Below are positions 36,774 through 46,352 of a DNA stretch of 64,000 nt, one piece after another (positions within the stretch are counted from its first letter, which is position 1; every line of letters begins with the position of its first letter). A program made the position numbers and the translations under genes. Source of the stretch: Pyrrhosoma nymphula. Its lineage: Eukaryota; Arthropoda; Insecta; Odonata; Coenagrionidae. A model generated the notes under the pieces. The model saw nothing but the letters and a program-made list of their open reading frames with translations. It made no database searches and was not told the DNA's origin. The DNA is taken from NCBI GenBank assembly GCA_963573305.1, contig OY754329.1, forward strand, positions 50,311,483 to 50,375,482, given 5' to 3'.

Positions 36774-38424
36774 TCATATATATGGCATATTTCGGTCTTT
36801 CACACTACTTGAAGCACTGTTGCCTTTCTTTTGTATTCCCATTCTCATTGCTGCTTCATCTTCATCAGTTGCATATGCTGAAAGAATAAACAGCTTACAT
36901 GAGTCATGATATCACAGAGAAACATATTAACGTGTTAAGAATAAGATCAAAACACAATCTGCGCCAGGTTATTCTATTATATATATATTCCCTGATGTTA
37001 TTATATTTTGCACTAAATAGTCAATTTTTATGGCTGATACTTGCATGTTCATAGTCTAGTAATTAAGGTACCTAGTGTTAGCATTTTGACACAATTTCTC
37101 ACATTCAATACCAGCAGCTATGTGATCAAAAGCGAATGTCGAGCTCCTTATTTACCTACGGCACTACCATAAAAACCTTAGAAGATATCACCATAGAAGC
37201 AGGATGTGCTTATCGGATCTCAGCTAGAAATACAAGTTTTAACAAGTCACTTTAAATTGACAAAAAATTGCAGCTGAGAATAATACAATGGGATAAGTGA
37301 AGCGAAGTTTTAGACGGGGAACATAATGAAACTAATAAAGCATATAATACACGATTCAACCACATATTCAAAAATGAAAAATTGTCATTCATTGCAGTCA
37401 CTAATGTTTTCATATATTCCACAGTTACAACTGAACTATACCCTGAAATGAACTCACAAGAAATAAACAAGCTAATGACAAATTCCCACACTGAAAAACA
37501 TGCAGAATTAACTCCTAGATTAAAAACCTTATTCTTGAAATAATATCCTTGCCCACAGACAATAATAATCTTCCAATTGTAAACAAACTATTATCATTAA
37601 AAAATTCAGTTTATCTACGGCATTAAGGCCGTTTTACACGGTACATTTGTTTGTACTAACTCTTCCATGAACTCTTGCATGAGACAAAATGTATCGTGTA
37701 AAGCGACAAATTGTATGAACGCTTGTGCGAATGTCTCAATGTCTGAATGGAAAATAATTTATAATTTCGTTGAGACGAACGTACAATCTCACGTACTTTC
37801 GTTTGCACAAAATCTTTCATCGTGTAAAACGGCCTTTATAACGGAAATTCGATTCCTATTCTTCTTCCTCCAAAATCACTTATCCTTGCGGTTTAATGTT
37901 CTTACTCGTAAATAACTTCTTTTCCACGAAAAATAATCTTGGACGGTGATATTTTCAACAGCCTGATTACTAGACTAGGATCCTAAATACACAAGGTGAA
38001 ATTTAAAAAATCAAGACTCCGAACATATGACTAACCGACACACAAATATGCTAAAGCTTTCTCCTCAGATATCAATATGAATCATCCTTGTCAATAATAT
38101 ACCACATAAAATGTACGAAGTAATTACATAGCACTGGTGGAAAATTCCTCACCTCTTTCATGGAACATTCCTCAGAACACACTATGCTACGTGAAACTAC
38201 ATCGGTAAATTTAATTTAAATATTCGGAAAGTACGCTACCCTAATAGCAAATAAGAAGTGAACGTTTTTAGAGAGGGGTACGGTTTATTAAACCAATATT
38301 AATCTTAATAAAAATAGACAATAATTTAAAATAACAAAAACTTACCTTGCTTCAGTAAAGCTTATAGCGGTGTCCAATCATTGGCGCGTCTCCACTGAGT
38401 TGCTCTTCCAACCTCTAGTCGCAT
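36774..38424 (-). pseudogene. Possible two-exon gene inside the 3.6-kb element, one in-frame stop
   Basis: Exon 1 (38424-38346) starts with ATG and reads MRLEVGRATQW...WTPL, then TAA, then ALLKQ. It ends at a strong donor (CAAG/GTAAGT). Exon 2 (36877-36774) follows an acceptor with a pyrimidine-rich tract (TTATTCTTTCAG) and continues in phase with ATDEDEAAMRMGIQKKGN, up to MPYI and TGA. A minus-strand AATAAA lies about 50 bases past the stop (36726-36721). The intron would be 1468 bases and contains the MITE at 37626-37835. The spliced product would be about 60 codons with a stop at codon 21. Translation could also start at ATG codons inside exon 2. I recognise no domain; the acidic then basic composition is not diagnostic. 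It may be a captured host fragment, part of the element's own gene, or coincidence. Confidence 0.3.
37626..37835. mobile_element. Harbinger-type MITE, 210 bp
   Basis: A perfect 15-base terminal inverted repeat (AGGCCGTTTTACACG at 37626-37640, inverse at 37821-37835) is flanked on both sides by TTA (37623-37625 and 37836-37838). A 3-bp TWA target duplication with GGCCGTTTTACAC-type ends is the signature of PIF/Harbinger non-autonomous elements. There is no coding region. It sits inside the putative intron of the minus-strand gene and inside the larger element, so it arrived later than both. Confidence 0.8.
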
Positions 38425-38449
38425 AAACGGCAAAATTGACGATGGAATT

Positions 38450-38785
38450 TTAAACAGTTGCACCAGGGAATATATACCTAGTCAAAATATTAAGAGAATA
38501 TTTTATTCCCCCTTGCACGTTGTGTTTTACATGTTGTACGCAACCAAAATATCGACCTTCATTTGTTCGATGTAGCGGACGCAGCGCCAATCGCTGGTTG
38601 AAACCCGCATTTTTCAAAACCCCAACATCTTGTCCGGGTTTCGAATCCTTTAACGTTTTTGAGTCGTCATAAAGGTTTCCCCGTATTACGTGCATTAAAG
38701 GCTCGGTTAATCCATGCCTAATTACATCGCAATAAGTTGTGGTATTATGCATACGTAATATACTATATTGAAGGTGAATGCGCAT
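38450..38785 (-). other. Open frame of 111 codons inside the 3.6-kb element, unidentified
   Basis: An uninterrupted minus-strand frame starts with ATG at 38785 and ends just upstream of the putative exon 1 of the two-exon gene. It reads with ordinary composition (for example YDDSKTLKDSKPGQDVG) and is not low complexity. I recognise no domain, and no splice site links it clearly to the next exon. It could be part of the element's lost gene or a chance frame. Confidence 0.25.
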
Positions 38786-38870
38786 TGCTCACAGCGGAGA
38801 AGTAACCTGACTTGGAGCCCGCGGACTCAAAATATTTCGTAATATACCACACAGGTGTTGCTATAAATTT

Positions 38871-38961
38871 AGCAATGCATTCAGTAACCTTAGATAAACG
38901 TATCAGTTTCAATGCATTGCAGTTAGCAATGCATTCAGTAGTAAGATAGACGTATCATTGA
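38871..38961 (+). repeat. 54-bp tandem duplication (1.7 copies)
   Basis: AGCAATGCATTCAGTA occurs at 38871 and again at 38925. Both are followed by closely related AGATAAACGTATCA / AGATAGACGTATCA strings. Confidence 0.75.
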
Positions 38962-39561
38962 TGGTCATATTTTTAATGAGTTTATTGAATGTTGGCAACT
39001 TCTCTGGTTTAACTTCACACGCATCAGGAAATCGCATTTATTATTTAAAATTTATATCCGCTGGTCAATCATGGAATCATGTGGGCTCTACAATATTATA
39101 CGTTTCATGTGGTAGCCTCTCATTGCAAGCATACAGCCAATATGGGAAATGAATCCCCGCCATAAGCCAATTTTGTTTGACCATAACTTCGGGCCCACTG
39201 TGGCCCACCGTGCAAACATGTTTGGAATTCCAAAATGACACATCGGGCCAGCATCGTACCCATCAGCAGATGTTGTTAGCAAAACTAAACCCAATATGCT
39301 CGTTCTCCCTGCACACATCTTATATTTCCAGATAGGTTCCCAGAACATAAAATCAAGCGCCAACAGTTAAATCATAGCATGTATAATGTCACATTCTATG
39401 ATGACACATACCTTGTGAGCTAATGGTACACACATTAAATGAGGGCCATACTTGAAAAAAGTAGCAAAAATCTATTGCTATGTGACATTTTAATATTTAT
39501 TTAAACAGTCAATCATTTAGATATTTGAGTTCTAGTGCCTAAAATTCCAAAGTATATATAA

Positions 39562-39708
39562 CATAAACGTTCTCATTAATTTTCAGGGGGGACGCTTGTT
39601 GCCATGTATGTTCCCCAGTGTTCCCCCTGGAACATGAACGTTCCCATAAATTTCCAGGGGAGGGGGGGCGCTTGCTCCCATGTATGTTCTCTAGTGTTCA
39701 TCACTGGA
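39562..39708 (+). repeat. 71-bp tandem duplication (2 copies)
   Basis: Unit 1 (39562-39632) and unit 2 (39633-39708) share CATRAACGTTC, AATTTYCAGGGG, CGCTTG, CCATGTATGTTC and AGTGTTC in the same order. The G-run differs in length between copies. It lies just inside the right subterminal array. Confidence 0.75.
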
Positions 39709-39980
39709 CTATATGACTGTCTACTATATAAATAGTCACTGACTTCTGGAGACTTCATCAAAAGTAGCCGCTGATTACTGGGGACTAATAGATTAGTAGT
39801 CACCGACTTATGGGGACTTCTTCATCAGCAGTCACTGACTACTTCTGACAACTTAATAAGCAGTCAGTGAACACTAGTGACTCTTTGGGACTGCTTGGTG
39901 ACTTCTTGTGACTGCTGGGTGACTACTTGTAGCTACTGGGTGACTACGTAGAACTATTTGATGACTAATAGTCCTCAATA
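39709..39980. repeat. Right subterminal array (GACT/AGTC-rich)
   Basis: Roughly every 20-30 bases a string such as AGTCACTGACT, GGTGACT, GGGGACT or GACTACT appears, mixed in both orientations. The array ends in GAACTATTTGATGACTAATAG, the inverse counterpart of the left end. It is more diverged from the GACTATTGG core than the left array. Confidence 0.65.
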
Positions 39981-39997
39981 GTGATTTTTCCTAAGGG

Positions 39998-42900
39998 ATC
40001 CAACGTTCCGTCGTATTTGAGTACTTACATTAATCCCACCCTAGTTGGCGTATTTGGACAAGAAAGTTTATATCCATCCGTCATCTCTGGCTTTGGTCAG
40101 TTTTTCTACTTAACGTTGACAGAGAATTTGCATCAGTATTCGTCAAAGTAAAAACTTTCACTCAGACAATTTTTTATCGCTGCTAGTAAAGCGCATATCG
40201 GTTGGTTGCAGAATTATGCATACCGTTATTAAGGTGAGCCTTAATACACCCATTTCATTTAAAATCATTTGAAATATTAAACCCTCGTAAGAAACCATAA
40301 AAAAAAGCATTAGTTGTATTTAGCGTTCGATATCTTATCTGGGACATGAAGTCGTCAGAGGTCCTTCTGCAAGATTTTAGTCACCTGAATTTGATGAAGT
40401 TTGTTAGATTAATTTCTTTTTTGGGAAAAACGTGCTTACTACTAATGCGAATTTCCATGTCCCTATAAACACACGTATCACGTTTCAAATGTTGCACATT
40501 TGCAACAAACAGAGTTAAATGCCATGTGAACTTAGTTTTTTTGACCAAATGTCAAAATCTCCCAAATCCTTTAGTCGTACTCCTTGTTTACGTTAATAGT
40601 TTTATTCTCAGTATTTATTCATTACGTACTGAGTAATTCCAAATGTTGTTACAAAAATATGTCACCGCTTAGGACAAATATACTTCCCCGAAAACTATTC
40701 TTAAATTCAATTTTTTAATGAGTTTCTTGATTACTATTTGCGGCAGAATGTTTGCTCTTCGAGAGTGAGCACGTGTTTGATCAGTTCCGGCCAATGTCTC
40801 ATCATCAGTTTTTTCAATGCGAATGGAAGTTTACTGCTACCCTCTTCCCCCTCCTACTTCATACTAACTCTCCGGATGTGTTCACTTCCTACTTTTCTCG
40901 TCATTTGGTCTGTATATTTTACTTATTGTTAGATCAAATACTCAATGACTTGGCCAGTGACTCAATTTTTTAAAACTTAATTTTTTTCTTCCTGGCCGCA
41001 CGGAGGTTAAGTTGCGATTTTTTACAGGCTTTCTAATCGCACCATTGGAACAAACATTCGGGTAGACAGAAGAAGGACAAACCGCTTTCCGGCAAATTAA
41101 GGCACATTCATCGTGGCGAGGAGGAGAGAAAAGATGGTCCTGAATATTATGCATGCCCACGACTTAAATGATGTCGCACAATCGTTCCTTTCTTTCCTTC
41201 ACATATTTATGCGAGACCCCAGCTCCTCCTGGCAACAAAAGCTGCGGATACCGATAAGAATAAGGCGAAAAAAAGATTGTAACGGATCGCTTTCGCGTGC
41301 GATGGCGACACTTTCACTTCTCCCCCTTACACCACGGTTCCCTTCGATCTCACCCTGTTCCTCGCTTTCCCCCCCTCTTGTCCCTCTCTCTTCCCCTCCG
41401 CTCCTCCCTCGCCATTATCTTACCGACGAATCATCCGCTCCGCGTACCATCTCTTTGTCTTTCCTCTCTCAATTTTTTCCATCCTTTTTGGTTCCTCACG
41501 GCAGTCCTTCTCAGCTCACCTCCCTCGAATACCTCATTTTTTTAAGCCTCCCACCACTCCCGCCCTTCCTCCTTTCGGTTTTCCCATAAATATCTCACCG
41601 GATTTTATAATTGAGCAATTTCACTCCGCCCGTCCAATGCCTGTCTATGATCCAGTCACTCTGAGGAGACATTAACGGCAGTCAAGACAGCGAAAATTTC
41701 CCCCGGACGTTTCCCTAAGTGTAAAATAAAAAACGTCAAAAAGTCTTGGTTGCGAACGTGCCTCTTCCGAATGACGTGAAGGTGAATGGCGTTTATTTGG
41801 AGGCATTTTTATTTTGAGCCAAAGACAAGGTTTCCACAAGCCCCATCCCATCACATCGGTGATCCGAGCAAATATTTTGGCAAGTATCTAAAATATTAGC
41901 ATATAGATCTTTATTCCGGTAGTTTTCCAACCTCAGTTTACACTGTCGAGGCAGAGAAGCTATTCAGAGCAGACGAATACTTCGCGGAGTTAATAATGGA
42001 ACGGATGAAGTCATTGATATGAAACACCACAAATCGTGAAGATATCTACAAAATCATTTAACCATGGGTTAGGTGTTACAAACTAATAGCATCGCCGCCA
42101 TATTATCCGCATATTTTTAGATCGAAGTTGAAATCTGGTTGTGAGCGATAGTTAGCTCCCTAACCTGAGATTTATTGGCAGTATTATACTTTGCTTTGTG
42201 TATGTATTCTTATTTCTCTTGTAATTCCATTAAATCGACCAAGTATACGATACAATAACGAGCCAAAATTATTTTTTCATGATATAATTAATCATGTTGA
42301 ATAAAAGTGGAACGGTTTACGTAAAATCGTAAGTCGTAAGTAATAAGTAAGTTATGGGTGTGAAGCTACCAAACGCAATCCATGTATCAACGTATCTGAC
42401 GTTTTTGTAAACGCTGAGATATTTAGGTTATGGGTGTCTCGCAATTTAACCGCGAAATACCATATTTGAGGAATAATTTATGGCAATGTTTTTTGAACAC
42501 AAAAAGGGTTTTCTCCGTAAAGTCTTCATTCTTGACTTTTTATCAGATTCACTGCGTGGAGTCTCTCAAAAGGGCGCTGCGGGAATGGCAAAATATCACA
42601 GAACATAAACACATAAATTCGGTAAGTGCGCTCTTGCGCTTATTGCGTTTCCCTAAGGAGGCGTTCAACATCCTCCCCACCATAGTCATATAGATATGTA
42701 TTTATTTTTCTTGTAAGCAGGGGAAAATAGCATTAACGCCACGTAAAACCTCGCGTGTGTAGGTTTTTGTCCATCCTTGTGGTAATTGTCGTACGCCTCC
42801 ATTTATTTTCCCATAATCAAGAATTTCTGTAGTATTATTCGGTAATATTCCATAATTTGCCGTATAAATAGAAATGATGTATCGGTTATGTAAAAGTTAG

Positions 42901-43224
42901 GATGTATCCGAATACGCATGACGATCGCCGACGAGCTTCCTAGTTGATGACCAGTCCTATACCCGAGTCGCCGACGTGGGCCTCATTCGCGGTAAACGTA
43001 TGACGTTGACCTCCATCCCAAACAGTCCTTTACCCTCAACTCCTACGCACCCCTTAATCATTCGCTCTTCTTTGGTTGTGTGGGAAGACGACCGATGACT
43101 CTTTGCTTCATTGCTTGCTCTATCAGGGGAGGCTGGTAGGCTGATAATGCGAGGATTATTTGTGGAATGGAGGAGTGATAGAGACAAACCCGGTTTCAGC
43201 ATTATCCTACACTTGCCAAATTCT
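39998..43224. other. No gene recognised; pyrimidine-rich island 41.29-41.59 kb
   Basis: The C/T-rich segment at 41290-41590 yields overlapping spurious frames of up to 158 codons. TCTCATCATCAG at about 40797-40808 could be a lone arm of the palindrome type. A small frame at 42430-42693 has ordinary composition but no recognisable family. Confidence 0.45.
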
Positions 43225-43398
43225 CTAAATTATTCAGAGTTTAAAATCCCATCCAACGGACGGAGTGTTGTGCTTTAAAATGCTCTCCACAAAGCTGCCA
43301 AGTAGGGATACGGATTCCATTGATAAAATCTACCATACTGCAGGGATCCGAACCCGGGCCCCTTCGGGGTGGGAATCCAGTGGTCTAGCCACCCACCA
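43225..43398 (-). mobile_element. tRNA-derived SINE or tRNA-like insertion, minus strand
   Basis: On the minus strand TGGCTAGACCACTGG (43391-43377) serves as box A and GGTTCGGATCC (43354-43344) as box B, separated by an anticodon-arm-like GGATTCCCACCCCGAAGGGG. The stretch downstream on the minus strand (to about 43225) would be the SINE body. It differs from SINE families 1 and 2. A tRNA pseudogene is an alternative, but I cannot pair a full acceptor stem. Confidence 0.5.
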
Positions 43399-43429
43399 TC
43401 AACACGAACCCTCACTCCGCTCCTCTTCC

Positions 43430-44105
43430 ACCACGAGCGTCTTCTAATTCGTCCATCCTCGTTCGCACTCAGTCTCCCGAACCGCCTTCCTTCCTCAGTT
43501 CTCCCCCAACTGAATCTCATTCTCTCTCCCCCCATCTTACTTTCTCCCACTCCACTCCTTCCTCTTCTTCTCGTCTCTCTTTCTCTCTACACGGTTTTCT
43601 TCTTCTTGCCCCATCCCCCTCTATCTTTCTCTATCCCTCTCGTTGTCTCGGTTTCCTTCTCCCCTTCATATCACCACTTCTTCTCCCACACGCCCACCCC
43701 CTCGACAATTTTTCCCCTTCAACAGAAGTCGGCAGAACCGCTTACTAAAATATTCATAAAATGACGTCGAATGTATAATGAATGAGGCTCGGGAGGGTGT
43801 AAAGAGGGGGAGCCTTGGCGAGAGAGAGGGGGGGAGGGGTAGGGAAGGAGGAGAGGGGGGAGGGAGGATGGGGGATCGACGCAACCCCTGCCGCTTTGGA
43901 GGTGGCTAATTGAGAAGCGGTGGAAGGGTGGGAAGTGTGCGGGGTAGGGCTGGGTGGGGAGTAGGTATATAGGGTTTGGTAGCCAGGAATGTGGGAGTCA
44001 ATGGAGGAAGTAGATGGGGCAGCGTTAAGAAGGCAGCAAAGACGTGGAGGGGGGGGAAGTGATAGGATCCGGGGGTGGAGTGAGAAGGGAGGGTAAAAAA
44101 CGCAA
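43430..44105. repeat. Pyrimidine block followed by purine block (strand-switch island)
   Basis: The plus strand is mostly C/T from about 43430 to 43715 (TCTCCC/CTTCTC strings) and then mostly G/A from about 43790 to 44105 (GGGAGG, GGGGGG strings), with about 75 mixed bases between. The two halves could pair imperfectly. Frames of 130 or more codons on either strand here are compositional. Confidence 0.7.
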
Positions 44106-46318
44106 TCCAGGAAAGGAACCCCTTTCCGACATCCTATCCCCGCCTCTAAAACCCTTTCATTCAACCCCTCTTTTCTCGCTCCATTATGACGGTAGCCGGA
44201 AAAAAATCATGGGGAGGCTACGTGTTGACCTCTATTTTAATGAAACAAACGCTTTCTATTCCCGCCTTTTAAAATCCTTCCAATATGTCACCTCCTCTAT
44301 GACACGCTGTGACGAGTCGGCAAACATTTGAAAAAACTCACGATAATCGCAAAATCGGCTTAGGAACCTGTGTTTACAAATCGGAGTGTTATGAGCTCCT
44401 GATCTAACTTCAGCAACCCCTGGATTGGGATTCATACGAAAAATCCGTGCTAAAATAATTTCCGAACTCATTTATTCTTTTCTATGTGCGAAATATGCCT
44501 GCGTAACCTGTGAAAATTCCTAAAATAACAGCTTTGAAATTCAAGTTTGAATCCCATTTCCGAAGAACGATTTCTTAATTGTGAATTGCGTTCGTTTATG
44601 TATCTCCTTAAGAGATAACGTCATAAAATACGGCGGATTTATTTGAAACATCAGAGGAAAATTAGCTTCAACATTAGCCAAAAATAACGATGTAACGACT
44701 TTCGGAAATTCTAGAAAACTAACGAGCGCAGGTCAAACTGTCTATTCTCATTAAAGCATTGTCAATTTTACTATAGCATGTTTATACACTGGAAATAATT
44801 ACGGCATTAAGCAATTTAGCGGTTCAGTTTGTCATATGAAGTTAGTAGGTATTTTAGAAATCATCTCTTTCTTGGACGGTAAGTGCTTCAGTTTTCGCAT
44901 CACGCTTGCTTGATCTCCGTAATTAACTCCGACCCATCACAACTGGTCTTTCGGGAGAGCTGGAAGAAATGCCTATTGCAATTCTCGTCCCAGTGCTTTT
45001 TAGCATTTATTTTCCACTACCAACAGTTCTGATCGCGCCGAAGGCTCGTAGATAATACCGTTCCGGTGATTGCGAGACTCACCCCTACCGGTCAATTGAC
45101 AAGTGCCGCACTTGACATGGGAAGAGTGTAATGTCTTGTGTGTCGTGTTTGTGTGAAAGAGGAAACCTTATAACTAATTAGCATTTTTCTAAGTCAACAA
45201 ACCTATATCATAATTTTTCCGTTACTTAACAAAGGGTGTCGCTCTCAATGTCTCTATGAAGGCCGTCGTTGTCGGCTAGGCTTCGACATCTCACTCAAAG
45301 TTCCCACTGACAAATATGTGGCGCTTAAATTTTTTTTACAAACTGGTCTGTAGCTGGAGCAACTATTCTCGCAGCCATTTAAAAAGGTGGCAAAAATCAT
45401 CGGAAGGCCACATGCTGCCCTCTCTCAACGAAAGGTTGAATCGAATCCTCAGTCCTCCGCCGCGCCGCGCCGCCACTGTCTCCGCCAGCACGGTCGCTGA
45501 GGTCATTCCGGACGGGTCTTAAGCGGAATTGGCACCGAAAATTCCGGGCGGGGGGGCGGGGGGGGGGGGGAGAGAGGTCGATGGAGAAGAAAAAAGAATA
45601 ACTTTAACACCGTTGCATTTTTTATGTTTGGATTACGTGAAACTTTTTCGTTGGCTCTCGCGGAATGAAATGACCCAGGTTAATCACCCTAGACCATTCA
45701 AAATACTGTCGGAATTCCTAAAATGACGAGTATTCGAAAAACGTTTTATTGGAGAATGTTTTGAAAAAGCTCTTCCGAGAACACATGATGCATGAGATTT
45801 GCTGGATATACAATAGACACAATATTCGTGAAAACGGGGAAGCCTCGATTTTTTCTAACTTTTAATTGGAAATATAACATTCTATACATATGCAAATTAT
45901 CTGACCTATCATCAGGTATGTGGTTTGGTTTTTTTTTGGTGTATTTTAAATTTCTTCATGTTACTAGGAATATTCAGACAAGGGGTGGTGGAAAAACATT
46001 TTAAACACATTCAAAGACTTCGTACGGACAAAAAAATCAATTTATAGCCGACATAATAGCCTAAAATTTTAAAATAATATTTAAGTTATGGTAAATACTC
46101 TAACAAGAAATCCTCGAGTTCTTAGAAATCAATCGGTAATCTTTTCTATCCTTCCTTTTGAAATAAATAATAATTCCTAATAAAAGAGTTTATTACTTCC
46201 GATGCTGTCATGTCCTCCCTTGTAGGAATTCGTCCTATCTTCAAATATATCCCGCGTGATGTAACAATTAATTTAGTAAACAATCAATTCATGTAGTTAT
46301 TAATTTCAGCCATGCTTT
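44106..46318. other. No gene recognised; G-run cluster at 45.55 kb
   Basis: At 45546-45570 there are G-runs of 3, 7 and 13 interrupted by single C bases, a strong G-quadruplex candidate on the plus strand. The region around 45455-45530 is CG-rich. No exon is identifiable. Confidence 0.5.
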
Positions 46319-46352
46319 GCAAGTTACAAAGCATGGATGCTTTGTAACTTGC
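46319..46352. repeat. Perfect 16-bp palindrome with 2-base loop
   Basis: GCAAGTTACAAAGCAT (46319-46334), GG, then its exact inverse complement (46337-46352). CATGCTTTG just upstream (46311-46319) can also pair with CAAAGCATG, so two alternative hairpins overlap. It could extrude as a cruciform; it is not followed by the T-run expected of a Pol III terminator hairpin. Confidence 0.85.

Larger units (their letters stand above)
36366..39997. mobile_element. 3.6-kb DNA transposon-like element with subterminal repeat arrays, unclassified
   Basis: The left end CCTTTAGGAAAAAT (36366-36379) is the inverse of the right end ATTTTTCCTAAGGG (39984-39997) with one mismatch. Both ends lead into a GACTATTTGATGACTAT-like string (36390-36406; inverse at about 39951-39975). 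Dense arrays of GACTA/TAGTC motifs follow on both sides. This is the layout of a cut-and-paste DNA transposon whose transposase binds subterminal repeats. I find no transposase domain and no clean target-site duplication (only ATCC lies near both ends), so the superfamily is open and the element is probably non-autonomous. It contains a nested Harbinger-type MITE, two minisatellites and a possible two-exon gene on the minus strand. Confidence 0.55.

Noticed and set aside
39120..39300. GGGCCC/CCCAT-rich stretch read as a repetitive minus-strand protein
   Set aside because: The apparent repeats are short and irregular; no reliable unit could be defined.
43341..43398. Functional tRNA gene on the minus strand
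   Set aside because: Boxes A and B are present, but a full acceptor stem and a normal anticodon loop cannot be drawn; a SINE head is the simpler reading.
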